Positions 23,868 through 35,403 of a stretch of DNA of 64,000 nucleotides are shown here, one piece after another. Within the stretch, counting starts at the first letter, position 1; every line of letters begins with the position of its first letter. Origin of the DNA: Anaeramoeba flamelloides (Eukaryota; Metamonada; Anaeramoebidae); the NCBI GenBank assembly GCA_027625915.1, contig JANTQA010000075.1, forward strand, positions 2,666,001-2,730,000. Direction: 5' to 3'. Below the pieces are notes generated by a model, which saw nothing but the letters and a program-made list of their open reading frames with translations, ran no database searches and was not told the origin of the DNA. A program made the position numbers and the translations under genes.

Positions 23868-26661
23868 ATGTGGGAAAGAAGTATTGACTTAACAAACGTT
23901 CGGGAAGACATGGGTGTGAAGGAAAGAGCCAAGTCCTACCAACTGTTTAAGGACGACGATGATTTTGACTATTCGAATGATCCAATTTTGCTAACATCTG
24001 ATAGCGATGAAGAAGAGCCTCAAAAAGAAAAAGGAAAAAAAAAAGAAAAAGGAAAAGGAAAAGGAAAGGGAAAGGAGAAAAAAAAGGAGAAAGCCAAGAT
24101 TGAGCCCAAGTCCGAATCTGACCTGAAATTGAAGAGGATGTACTCTTCGCAGTTAAGACACTTGCTGTCTTCGGAGTACAAAAGTCTAGGACAGGAAATC
24201 AAAAATACGACCTCACAGTTGCAATTTTGTTTAGATCTGTGCTTTTTGGTTGACATCACTGGATCAATGTCTTCTGCCATTCGTGCTGTGAAAGACAAGA
24301 TCTTTTTGATCATCAAGCAGATCAAAAGCAACATTCCAGAGCTCAAAATGAGGATTGCCTTTGTTGGCTACCGTGATCATAATGACAACGAGCAATTCAG
24401 GGTGCTTGATTTCATCCCGGCGTTTTACTTTGAGGATTATGAAAAGTACTTGTCTGGGACACGGGCCACAGGCGGAGGCGACGTCCCAGAGGATGTGATG
24501 GGCGGCTTTGAGCATGTCTTAAACTTAAATTGGACCTCGATTTCAAGAATAATGATCCACATTGCTGATGCGCCATGCCACGGGAAACGATTTCACAATA
24601 CACATGACACCTATCCCACAGGCGACCCCTTGGGAAGAAACGAAGATACGATGATCAGGTACCTTCGGTTGAAGGGCATTGACTATTTTTTTGCGAGCAT
24701 TAACCACTGCACCGACAAAATGATCAAGGAATTCCGCACGATCTACGATCGTAAGGATGGCACAAGGAAAATTACATCAACTAACGTCGGGCAAAATAGC
24801 GAAACTCTCGTCAGCCTTGCGATGAACTCCATTAACAACACAAATAACGAATTGAAAAATTTAGTAAATCGTATCGAATCTGCAGTTACAGGAGAGGATT
24901 TGAAGAAAGTTGAAGAACGAAATCAACAATTAATTGAGAAAAAACAAAATGAAAAAGACAAAAAAACAGAAAAAAAACCAAAAAAGAAGAAAAAAAAAAA
25001 TAAGAAGAAGAAAGAAAAAGAGGAAAAGGAAGACGAAGATGAAGACGAAGATGAAGGGATTGTAATCGAAAAAGAGGAAGACGAAGAATATTGGCTGGAC
25101 GAAGAGGATGTTGAAATCATTACAATCGATCCAAAGGCCTCGATGAAGGAACTGTTGTCCGACAAGGATCTGCCATTGATCAAAAAGCAATCCAAAGCAA
25201 AGATCTCTCGTAAGCCGATCGGAAGAGGAAATTATAAATTTGGGTTCCACATTAATAACACTGAAGACGACAAAGAAGTTGCTGGCAAATTGTTCGTTGA
25301 GCAATTTGAAACCGAGGAAGAGAATTTGCAATTTGCACTTAAAGAGCTAATTGTCACTTTTATTAGCCAGCGATTAGCGGAATCGTATAACGCACAAAAC
25401 CCACCAGAATTTGCAGACTTTGTTGAAACCAGTGTCTATCGATTTGTCAACCGCAAAAGGCTCTCCGTATTTGTTGTCCAGCCTTACATCTCGATCGTTA
25501 CCCGCTTAAAATTATTTAATCTTCATAAGAAAAGTTCTGCTCGAAGGCAAAGGAAATTTTTTAGGTTCCAAGACAAAGGAGGATGGCGATTGTCTTCAAA
25601 AAGAATGAGTATCGCGCACGCCCTCGAACATTATAGCTATTCGCTGTCCGATAAAAAATGGCTGATCACAGATTTTCGTGGAATCGACGATATCTATTAT
25701 AACCCAAAATTATATACCATGGAGCAAAACCAATGGTATGAACTCGACAAAGGAAAAAAGGGGATTGAGGATTGGATGATCGGCCATAAGTGTAATTTGA
25801 TGTGCAAATTATTACATCTTGATAAAATAGATACATCAGGCATCACAAAAAGAACACTTGACAACACACCACGAAATTCATTATTTGGCAGTGCAAAGCC
25901 CAGAAAACGTTCATATAGAAAAAAATCAGGTACAAAAGGATTGTGGAAGCCAGATCCTAAGGCAAAGAAAAAAAAATTACCAAAGAAAAAAAAATTACCA
26001 AAGAAAAAAAAATTACCAAAGAAAAAAAAATTACCGAAAAAAAAAAAATTACCAAAAAAAAAAAAAAAGCCAACATATCGCGATATGGTACTGAAAGCCT
26101 TAAATCAATCAAAAGGTAAAAAGGGATGGTCAAGACAAAAAATTTACAGTCATGTGAAAAGTAAAAATACGCTTGGAAATGGCCAAAATTATTTCTTAAG
26201 GTAAGATTCTTTTTTCTTTTTTATTTTTTCTTTTTCTTTTCTTTAATTTTAATCTAATACAAAAATTAATATCAATATAAATTTTTTTTTTTTTATATAT
26301 GTTTATTAAAAAATAAATATTGTTATTCTCTCAAAATAATAATAACCAAATTAGAAAATCAATCAAAAAACTTGTTGACGATGGAATAGTTATTCAAAAT
26401 AAACAACACTTTGTTCTCGCAGAAAGATTAAAAGTTGATCCAAAAAAAAGAAGATTGAATTCCAAAAAAAAAACTACCAAAGAAGAGAAAAAAAAAGATG
26501 AATCAGAATCTGAAGATGAATCTGAATCAGAAGAAGATAAAAAGATGAAAATTGATGAAAAGAAAAAGAGTAAGGGGAAAGGGAAAGGAAAAGGAAAAGG
26601 AAAAGGAAAAGGAAAAGGAAAAGGAAAAGGAAAAGGAAAAGGGAAAGGGAAAAAACATTAA
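23868..26661 (+). CDS. vWA / alpha-kinase-like / linker-histone (H1) fusion protein
   Basis: Exons 23868-26200 and 26355-26661 with a GT-AG intron (AAG/GTAAGA ... AATTAG) give 879 residues. A Lys/Gly-rich stretch (about 50-80) precedes a vWA domain (about 120-320) with the metal-site motif DITGSM at 129-134. A charged Lys/Glu linker follows, then an alpha-kinase-like domain (about 448-650) with Lys474, AHALEHYSYSLS, Asp602 and the zinc-type HKCNLMC at 640-646. Five KKKKLP repeats lead to an H1/H5 globular domain (about 735-801: PTYRDMVLKALNQ, GWSRQKIYSHVK, RKSIKKLVDDG, FVLAER), and a KG-repeat tail ends the protein. vWA alpha-kinases are known in amoebae; I know of no H1 fusion. The splice lies inside the H1 domain and restores it exactly. 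A nuclear, chromatin-bound role is inferred. The kinase has several substitutions that may make it inactive. Confidence 0.9.
25970..26070. repeat. 18-bp tandem repeat coding KKKKLP units
   Basis: Five near-identical 18-bp units (AAAAAAAAATTACCAAAG) code Lys-rich, Pro-punctuated repeats immediately before the H1 globular domain, like the basic tails of linker histones. Confidence 0.85.
26575..26652. repeat. (GGAAAA)n hexamer coding a Lys-Gly tail
   Basis: About 13 GGAAAA or GGGAAA units encode alternating Lys-Gly at the C-terminus of the vWA/kinase-like/H1 protein. A similar but shorter KG tract lies near its N-terminus (about 24050-24080). Confidence 0.85.
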
Positions 26662-28148
26662 AGAAACCAAAAAATAAAAATAAAAAACTCAAAACAAGAT
26701 TTTGATAAAAAAACAAATCCAAAATGCAAAACGAAACCAAAAACAATTTAATAAAAATAATAAAAAATATTTTAATTTTCCATCAAAAGATCAAATTATT
26801 TACTTTTTCACTCATAGTATTTGAAGAATTAAATTGATAAAACCAAAATTGAAAATTATGATCTTTTTACTTTTTAATTCATTATTGTTTTTTTATTTAT
26901 TATTCATTTATTATTTTTTTTATTAACAACAAGCACTTCAGAATAATAATTATTATTTTTTTTTTATTTGTAAATTTTATTTATTATTTTTTTTTTTTTT
27001 TAAAAGTTGTTTGAAATTTCCTTTTCTGATATACTACTATTTGTGAGAAAATAAACTCTTTTTCAAAAAATGTGACTCACCTCAAATAATAAATTGAAAT
27101 AAAAAAATTATCCTTTAGTATTCAAGAACAATTAATAACTAAATATGTTTTGTAATTCACTTTTTAAGTCATTCTATATCTATATAAAAGCCCGATATAT
27201 TAAAAAATAAAAAAAATAAAACCAAAAACTAAAAAAAAGTTACTCACAATTTTTGAAATGAACCTTACGGATTTTTTATTACTGAACTTTCACTGAAAAA
27301 TAAGTTGAACAATAAGATTATTTATGAATAATTAAATCCATTTTCAAAGACATTACATAGTCGAAATTTTCTTAGTGATTATTTGTCTTTTTGAAGATCT
27401 CTTTTTTTTTTCCACATGATCTTTTAAAAAAAAAACAGAAAAAGAAAAAAAATGAGGAAGAAAAAGAAAAACAAAAATTTGCAAAATTCGAAAAAAGGAT
27501 TCTGATCCAAAAATTTGAAAATATTTTTTTTCAATAAGAATACTGAAATAAATCCTCAAAATAACCCCCATTAACATTATAAAGTGAGTCAAAATTTTTG
27601 AAAAATAGTTTTCATTGAACAAAATTTTCTTTCAGATTTCCTCACAAATAATAAAAAATTTCTCATAATTCGAATTAGTGACTTCTAACTTGAAATACAA
27701 ATGTAAAACAAACTAAAAATAAACTCTTTTTCAGTTGAAAGATCCCGGTTTTATTGAAGAAATAGAACATATTCTATGATTATTAAGTCATTATTCTTCT
27801 CAAAATAAATTTTTATTTTTTAGATCAAAATCAGGATTCTGTATAATTTTTCCATTTTTCAAATGTATTTTGTTATTTTTTTTATTTATCTTTGCTTTTT
27901 TTTTTTTTTATGTTTTTTTTTAAAAAAGACTTTATAAAAAAAATTAAATATTCAAAAATCCAAATTTACACTCAGACAATTATATGTTTGTACGTTATTT
28001 TATTATTAACACAGTATAAGTGAAAAATCTCATTGTAAACAATTTTATTTTTCGAAAGAAATTGAGTGTTTTGTACAAGACATTTCAAAGAAAGGGTAAC
28101 AAGAAAATTTTTAATAATTTAATTTTATTTTAAAAATTTTCTAGTTTG
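26662..28148. other. Intergenic, nothing recognised
   Basis: 3' flank of the H1-fusion gene and AT-rich filler. At about 27730 there is CAGTTGAAAGATCCCGGTTT followed by TATTGAAGAAATAGAA; the second part recurs at about 63345, so it is probably one end of a dispersed TIR element. Confidence 0.5.
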
Positions 28149-28701
28149 TTAAGGTTTATAATCCCTGAAATTTAAAAGAATATCTTATGTAGGGTGTGGT
28201 GACATGTTAATTTGGTACTTATCTGATCAATCGTGGGTTTGTTATAGTTTTAACTGTGGTTCAAAATGGCAATTTTTGCCAATAACTAAATATTTTTTCT
28301 CTGTAAAACTGAATTGGAGAGTGTAATAATCATTGAAAGGGTAATAAGTTAAAAAAAAATGCGTTTTATATGCTTTGATTGATCTTTTTAATTACAATTG
28401 TTTTTTTTTTGTAGTTTTTCAAAAAAAAAATTTCATTAGTTATATTGACTAAAAAGTGAAATCAATATTTCAACTTACAACCCAAAAATCAAAATACTTT
28501 CTAAAATAAGAAAGAATTTATTAGTCTTACAATCTTCAATTTGGATTTTTAGAGAAAAAAATAAATTGTCCAAAAATTTCATTATAGAACAACTATTAAA
28601 ACCATAAAAAACCCAAGATCGATCATCTAAGAACCAAATTAAAAAGTTACCACACCCTAAATAAGATATTTTTTTTAAATTTCATTGAATTGTAACTTTA
28701 A
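28149..28701. mobile_element. TTAA-flanked foldback element, family A copy 2
   Basis: A 553-bp element with TTAA at both ends; the left end reads TTAAGGTTTATAATCCCTGA. The arms carry the conserved GATCnATC core but differ from the other copies in the next segment (GGGTTTGTTATAGTTTTAA, mirrored on the right arm). It is the most decayed of the three. Non-coding. Confidence 0.75.
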
Positions 28702-29439
28702 TGAATCCTTTTTCTTCGATAAAAGGACAGAAATCATTAAAATATGATACTGATGATATTCTTTGCGGAAAAATTTTGTAGATTTACAGTTTCAAAAAAT
28801 TCTGATCAATTAACAACTCCAGAATTGAAAATTTTTATAGTATTATCAATTTGTTTTTTTAGATTTTTTCTGAAAAACAGAAAACATAAAATTCATTTTA
28901 ATACTTCCACTATAGACAATTTTGGCTTGTTTATCGCAATTTATATCATTCTTATTTAATAATAGGGCTTTAATTCCAGTAATATTAAAATAAAGATTTT
29001 TTTTCTTTTTCAAGAGAATTCTTTTGGTAAACTAAAAAACCGATTTATACAATCCATTGAAAGATATTTATATTGTTTTAAGAAGGGTAGTTATAACTCT
29101 TAAAATTTTAAATCCATTTATACATTTTACTCTGAAATTTTGTTTTTGTTATCCGATGAAATTTAATTTTTCAAAATACAAATTTCTTGAAGGTATTTAT
29201 GGATTAAGCAATTTTATCTTCAAAATTCAAAATCTATTTTTTAACTGATAAAAATGATTTGAATTATTAAAATAATTCTTATGAATAAGGTCAAACGATT
29301 TGTCAAAAAACCTTATTAAAATTAAAAATTTTTTTGCAAGTATTTTTCATTTTTTGAAAATAAGAAAAATGAAATTATAAATCAACTGTATCAGTCTACA
29401 AAAAAGGAAAATAATAAGTATATTTAAATTATAGACAAT
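28702..29439. other. Intergenic, nothing firm
   Basis: Short open frames at 28744-28959 and 29057-29248 show no recognised motif. The second may be a LINE 5' remnant, since it lies upstream of and parallel to the reverse-transcriptase relic, but this is not demonstrable. Confidence 0.35.
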
Positions 29440-30330
29440 TTCCTATCAAAGTAAGTTTACCAATACTTTTATTAAAATGATATATAAACGAGTAGAAAAG
29501 TTTTGCGAATTTATTGATAAATTTCAATTCGGTTTTTTGAAAAAAACGTGATACTCATATCGCAGTATTAAATTTCAAAAATACTTATAATATGATAAAA
29601 TCAAATAACAGAAGATGAAAAGAATGATATAACCTATATATTAATGTTTGATATAGAAGTAAAATTTTCAAATCAATAAGTTTTAAAAGAAATTGAAAAA
29701 CAATAAAAAAATATATTTTTAACAAAATTATCAAAAAATTTCAATTAAAATATTATCAAGGTGAAAGACTTTGTATATATAACAACGGAGATCCCTTATC
29801 CCCTATTATATTGAATTAAATTTTACTTTTTAATTTACTAAAAATCATATCATTAACAAATCTATTGTTTTTTTTTATTTGTAGATGATTTATTTTTGAT
29901 TAAAAAAGGAAATAAAAATCTTTTAAATCAAAAATTCAATTCATTTTTTGAAATTATTATTTTATTCGAATTATAAAATAATAAAGATAAAACTGTTATA
30001 TCAAAAGAATTTAAAAAAAATTCAATATTTTGGTAGTTCTTTTTTGATAAAATTTCACATAGAGTTTCTCATTTAAAATAATCCAAAAAACAAATATAAC
30101 AACTTCAAAAAATTATTTAATAACAATTCTAAAATGAAAATTTTATAAATCATATTATTTAAAACTTATATATTATGTCAATTAATATATGGATTATAAA
30201 TAGATAATTATGTAATAAAAAATTTCAAATTATTTAAAAACTTGAATTTGTTCATGAGTTTTTGGGATATGTAAAACCAACAGAAATAGTCCAATTCTTA
30301 TTTATATTACAGAATTTTAAATTGTAAATA
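29440..30330 (+). pseudogene. LINE (non-LTR) reverse transcriptase relic
   Basis: Fragments of a reverse transcriptase appear in order across shifting frames: a KFQFGF segment (about 29525), a LMFDIE segment (about 29645), GDPLSPIILN (about 29790) and a catalytic-site-like FVDDLFLIKKG (about 29885). Many stops and frame changes separate them, so this is an old dead copy. It is related to the better-kept copy at 38-39.2 kb. Confidence 0.7.
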
Positions 30331-30499
30331 TGTTAATTACATAAATAAAAAGAAATTTAATATCAAAAAAACTTTTTTTTTTAGAATTTAATAGACGAAT
30401 AAATAATATCATCAATCGGAATTAAAATGATTTTATTGAAAAAAAAAAAAAAAAAGAAATATCTCAATATACCAATAATGAATTCAATATATCAACAAA

Positions 30500-31170
30500 T
30501 TCGAAGTTTCGTTATATTTTCCAAAATTTAAAAGAATAGAGTCAAATCTTTGATTTTAGTCAATTCTTACGAATTTTGGAAAACCTAGACACTTTACGTT
30601 ATATTTTCTAGGAAATAATAGGTTTGAGAAAAATCACTAATTTGAATATAATTCTTTTGAATCCAAGGAAAGTATAAAAAGGTTTTCTTTGAGTTGAGAA
30701 ATAAAAATAAAATCTAAGAATTTTTTTTTATTTCACAAATTAAAAAAAAAGTCCAGGATTTTTTTTATTTCTCAAATTAAAAAAAAAGTCCAGGATTTTC
30801 TTGAGTTTTGTTTTTATCTATGTGACCGAATGATTTTCTTAGGTTTTTTTTAATTTTCTATTTATTTCGATAATCAATAGATTTTCCTTAGGTTTTTTTT
30901 TACTTTTTGAAATAAACCGAAACTTTATTAAAATTTTCTTTTTATATAAAATTGTGAAAAAAACCTAAAACACTTCACAGATAAAATAGAAAACCCCAAT
31001 AAAACATAGAATATTTAACAAATAAAATAGAAAACTACGACACTTAAAGACACCCCATAAAAATATTTCCCAATAAAAGAATAGTAAAAATTGTAAAGTG
31101 AAAATCCAAAGAAAACCTAGGCACCTTACGGCATTTAACGACCTTACACAAAAATATTTCACAATAATAA
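30500..31170. repeat. Cluster of GTTAGG-type hairpin repeats
   Basis: A run of imperfect palindromes built from TCTAGGAAATAATAGGTTTG-like and GAAAACCTAGGCACCTTACG segments, with AGTCCAGGATTTT duplicated in tandem (about 30740-30800). The same module family occurs at about 37370-37660, 50700-50930, 51400-51830, 52020-52130 and 62150-62690, often next to LINE 3' ends. Non-coding. Confidence 0.65.
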
Positions 31171-31972
31171 AATATCAGAACATTTATTTAAAACTGAAAA
31201 ATATTTAAGTTAACTTTCATGTTCAGAAAATTTAAAATTCTCAACCTCTTCTAATTACTTAACAGGATTTCATCATTTATTAATAAAAATACAATTCAAA
31301 TATATTTAACGATTAAAGTATAAAACATGAAGTAAAGGAAATAGAAAGGAAAATATTTATTAATTTTTATGGGTATGTGTTTCCTATGAAAAATATTGAT
31401 TAATATTACAAAATAAATTCAAAGAAATAAATCCTAATAAATTAATATCAAAATCAAAAAAGTTTGAAATTATTTTCATTAATTAAGAATCACAAAATCT
31501 ATGATTTTACGCTTAAATATCTGATGGTAAATCTAAGTCGAAGGATAATAACACTGAGAGTATAATTTACACTTCTTCATTAATAAAAAAAAACAACCAC
31601 ATTTTTTTTTCAAACTTTAAAGAATAAATAATTCATAATAGTAGATCATAATTTCTTTGATTAACTTTTGTTCAACTTTTATCAAAATTTTACATTTTTT
31701 TAATCATCTATATACTCTAATAATTTTATTTGTTGAGATTTAAATTGAAATTTTAATTATAAAAAATAATAATAAAATATAAAATTTTTAATTAAAATCA
31801 ATACTTTCCAACATAAAATGAAAAAAATATTTTCCCATTTTCAAGAATAAAATTAATTCTTTATATAAAAATAAAAAGTTACTTTTTTAGTTTTTATTAT
31901 GAAAAAATGTCAAAATTTTTGACTTCAATAGATAAAATCAAATAATTAAAAAATTATTTCGATGGAGGGGAC
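31171..31972. other. Intergenic, nothing recognised
   Basis: AT-rich stretch between the hairpin cluster and the foldback element. No gene, RNA or clear repeat is seen. Confidence 0.5.
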
Positions 31973-32532
31973 TTAAGGTTTACAATCCCTGAAACTGGAA
32001 AAAAGATTATCTTGTATTGGGTGTGGCAACCTGTTATTTTGGTTCTTAGCTGATCGATCCACAACTAAGTTTGGATCGTATAGGTGGTTGAAAAATGCTA
32101 TTTTTGTCATTTTATTTTTTTTTTTTCCGAAATCTGAATTGATGAGTCTAAGATTAATTAATTGGAAGATATTTAATTAGCAATTGAGTTTTTTGTTTTC
32201 TGTGTTGAAATTTTTATTTACGCTTTGTATTCTCTGATGCTTGTAAAAAAAATTTTTTTTATTTACTCCTAATTCTGTAAAAGTAAAATGATAATTTCAA
32301 TTGACAACCCAAAAATTAACACTTTCAATTCAATAACTTCCAATCAATTAATCTTAGACTCGTCAATCTGGATTTCGGAAAAAAAAAAAATAAAATGACA
32401 AAAATAGCATTTTTCAACCACCTATACGATCCAAACTTAGTTGTGGATCGATCAGCTAAGAACCAAAATAACAGGTTGCCACACCCAATACAAGATAATC
32501 TTTTTTCCAGTTTCAGGGATTGTAAACCTTAA
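31973..32532. mobile_element. TTAA-flanked foldback element, family A copy 3 (youngest)
   Basis: A 560-bp element with TTAA borders. The two arms (31977 to about 32165, and about 32340-32528) are virtually identical reverse complements for more than 150 bp, starting GGTTTACAATCCCTGAAACT. This copy's arm-specific segment is CCACAACTAAGTTTGGATCG, present in both arms but not in copies 1 or 2. A transcript would fold into a very long hairpin. Non-coding. Confidence 0.92.
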
Positions 32533-33023
32533 CTCATTCCATTTCAACCCAAAAACACAAATTACAAAAAAAATTAATTTTTTTATGATCTTTACAAGGT
32601 TTCATTTTGTTTTTTAAAAAATACTACCCCCTTATGGTTATTTCTTTTTTGAATATCAACTCTAATCCGAAGATTTATTATTTCTCTTATTTCTCAACAA
32701 TTGTGTGTTGGTTGGTTCTTAAATAAAAAAAAAATAAATTTTTCATTTTTATTAGAGCCCCTTTGAGTGAAATGCGGTTTAAAATCCAATAAAAATTTAA
32801 ATAATCATCATTTTAATCACAGGCTACTTTTGTTTTTCTGCTCATTTAATTTGGTTTGTCTTTGTGAAAATAAATTTGGCTGAATTTGAAAATAAATCAT
32901 CTAACAAGAAATTTTTTTTTAAAAGAAGATGGCTTTCCACTTGTTCCCTTTATATGATTATTAGTGCTTTAACAATAATAATCAATAAAAAAATAAAATA
33001 AAAAAACAAAAAACAAAAATTAA
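32533..33023. other. Intergenic, RCC1-BTB 3' flank
   Basis: No gene is seen. At about 32757 there is CCCCTTTGAGTGAAA, resembling the end of the CAGTCAAA-type TIR element at 39587-40256. Confidence 0.5.
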
Positions 33024-34850
33024 TTAATAAATGTCATTCTGTTTTATCAAATTTGATAAGAAATCTTTTAATTCTGATGATTCACTTAATTGGTAATATT
33101 CTATTGCATCCCCAAGTTCTTCCACAATCAATTCCGGGTCATCGTCTGCTGTTAAAGTCAGTTCATTGGTATAAAAGAATTTCAATAAAAAATCCATTGT
33201 TTCACAGGAAATATTTTTATAATCCTTCACTGATTTAGTTTCATTGCCCACGTTTAAAAACAGGTCTCGAAACATGCCGCTTCTAGCCTGAAGAACAAAT
33301 TTATGGACCCTAAATTCTTCTGGGTCTTCTGATTCGTCTTCTTCCACAATTATCGAAAAGTCTTTTGAATCTTCGTTCTTCCAAACCAATTTCAAGTCTT
33401 GGGATAAACTCCTTGAGGAAGGTTCCTTGATACCAATTTTTGCACAAATTTCGAAAAGCAATTTTTCGTTGCCACAAAAATCGGAGTACATCCATTGTAG
33501 CAATTGTTGTACATGGCTTTTCGAAAAGTTCGCTAAGACTGATAGCATGTCATTGTCAAGCTTGCGACGAGCCCTGCATTCAAAGACGCCCCTGTGGAAC
33601 CGGATTCCGTGGATTTCCGATTCTAAAAGGCTATTTTGCTGTTCATAGAGCATGGAAAAGTCCCTTGAGATGACGTCCTGTTGCATGAGTGCCAAACAAC
33701 AGAACTGGGGGCAGGCGATGATGGAAGAGACTTTGTCCATTGCTTTTAAATTGTAGGGGCACTTCACGTATCGGCCCTTGGTCTTCCCAAATCTTGGGAC
33801 GGTTTCTTTGATCCCAAAGATCCAAAAGCTATTGAACTCGTCGAGCAACACAATGTACGTCAGCCCGCCCGAGATCAGCCTGATGGGGATTTTCTTTTTT
33901 TGGAAAAAGGGGATCGGCGTGAAGGAGCTGATTAAGGTCTTCCTCCCGTTCCAATACCGTTTCCCCGTGGAAAGCAGTGTGCCATCCGTGGTCAACGCGA
34001 AGCTCCCCTGCGCGTTGATCGCCATGTCCTTGACTTTATAGGAATTTAAAGACGAAATTAACACTGGAGAAGCATGGGAATCAACGTTGCCCGTACCCAG
34101 CCGCCCTGATTCGCCGCAGCCCCACCCATAAACAGAGCCGAAGTTCTCTAAATAAAACGAGTGGAACCCAAAGCCCCCCCAGACCCTTTTCACGTTATCT
34201 GCAATTTTGACCGGAACATACCCCCATGCTTTCTGGTTGTTGCCTTGCCCCAAGACACCGTGTGTGAAATCCTTCACATATAAATCCCCGGGGCAGTTTC
34301 GCCCAAAGGTGTACAGGCTTTGATCCTCGAGAAGAACCATCGAAACGTAGGGGCCGCATGCAATCTCCTTTGCAGGGCCAAACGAGGTGATCTTACTCTT
34401 GCTTTGCTCCTCGCTTTCCTTGTTGTAGTCTGGTGGCGACCCAAAGTATTTGATACGGGTGGGAGTCTTTAGGTTTTGAAACTTTTTGGGCCCAAATTTC
34501 ATGCTGTCGTCAATGCCCAGTTGCCCAAACTTATAACCAAAGTCATCAGTCGCAAAGGAGTATACATTCCCAGACCTTGTGAGAGCCAAGAAATGGCAAT
34601 AGCCACACTTCACCGATACGAATTGTTCAAGGAATGACACCGGTATAGGCTTGATAACTCCCCTCTGATACACCCACGATAGGATCCCATTGCCAGTGGT
34701 GGCAACACTGAACATATCCTGATTCATGCATACCGAATTCAGCCTCGATCCCGAATCCTTCATCGGTTGGCTGAAATGTGGATATGAATCGATGCTCTTT
34801 ACCCACAGTAATTGACTTTGAAAAAGCCCAAAAGTCCTTAAGTTTGTCAT
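33024..34850 (-). CDS. RCC1-repeat and BTB-domain protein
   Basis: A single-exon frame of 608 residues. The N-terminal two thirds (about 40-400) is an RCC1-type beta-propeller, with clear repeat signatures such as SVYGWGCGESGRLGTGN and SLYTFGRNCPGD. A short BTB-like segment (about 420-475; RFHRGVFECRARRKL, QLLQWMYSDF) is followed by a full BTB domain (about 500-605; DFSIIVEE, FRVHKFVLQARSGMFRDLF, LLKFFYTNELTL). BTB proteins commonly dimerise and can serve as cullin-3 adaptors; that role here is inference. The ATG at 34850 begins MTNLRTFGLFQSQLLW. The middle of the gene is strikingly GC-rich against its 3' end. It reads as intact. This class is expanded in some amoeboid protists. Confidence 0.93.
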   Translation of the reverse strand: MTNLRTFGLFQSQLLWVKSIDSYPHFSQPMKDSGSRLNSVCMNQDMFSVATTGNGILSWVYQRGVIKPIPVSFLEQFVSVKCGYCHFLALTRSGNVYSFATDDFGYKFGQLGIDDSMKFGPKKFQNLKTPTRIKYFGSPPDYNKESEEQSKSKITSFGPAKEIACGPYVSMVLLEDQSLYTFGRNCPGDLYVKDFTHGVLGQGNNQKAWGYVPVKIADNVKRVWGGFGFHSFYLENFGSVYGWGCGESGRLGTGNVDSHASPVLISSLNSYKVKDMAINAQGSFALTTDGTLLSTGKRYWNGRKTLISSFTPIPFFQKKKIPIRLISGGLTYIVLLDEFNSFWIFGIKETVPRFGKTKGRYVKCPYNLKAMDKVSSIIACPQFCCLALMQQDVISRDFSMLYEQQNSLLESEIHGIRFHRGVFECRARRKLDNDMLSVLANFSKSHVQQLLQWMYSDFCGNEKLLFEICAKIGIKEPSSRSLSQDLKLVWKNEDSKDFSIIVEEDESEDPEEFRVHKFVLQARSGMFRDLFLNVGNETKSVKDYKNISCETMDFLLKFFYTNELTLTADDDPELIVEELGDAIEYYQLSESSELKDFLSNLIKQNDIY

Positions 34851-35403
34851 TGGCTTGAGTTGGTGTTTTGTGATGCTTTTTTGGTGGTTCGGCTGTTTGT
34901 TTTTGTTTGGGAAAAATGGTATTTTTTTTTATAAGCAAATGTTATTTCCAAAAAAGGAAAAGAGAAAAAAATGAAAAACAGTTTCAGATTATTTTGTGTT
35001 CTTCAATTCCACATAATTCAAAATGAATAATAAGTGTCATTTGTTAATCGGAAATTATAGTTTTTTTGAAAAGAAAAAATTTTTTCTTCAGATTATTTTT
35101 CAAGTCAAGCCAAAACTTTAATCTTTAATAAAATTAGAAAAAATAAACTTGAAAAATCTGAGTATTTTGAAGCACTTTTCTATGTTTTAAGTGAGAATTG
35201 CTAGAATCGAATGTTGTTCTTTATGTCGATTCAAAAGAAAGTTGAAATTTTTCACTTAAAATTGATATTTTGCCATAATAGATTGTTCATTTTCAGGACA
35301 AAGTTTTCCCACACGAAGAGGGGGTTTGGTTATTATGTTGTTTTCCAATCACTTCTCAAAAAAAAGTACCATACTTTAGAAATTATACAAAAAAAATTCT
35401 AAT
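34851..35403. other. Intergenic, RCC1-BTB upstream flank
   Basis: Probably contains the RCC1-BTB promoter; no specific element can be assigned. No gene is seen. Confidence 0.45.

Noticed and set aside
26320-26661. A separate small Lys-Gly-rich gene
   Set aside because: Its first codons overlap the intron, no good ATG is present, and the reading from 26355 completes the H1 globular domain of the upstream gene.
30500-31170. Possible internal telomere-like repeats (TTAGGTTTT)
   Set aside because: The units are palindromic and irregularly spaced, with no head-to-tail tandem array.
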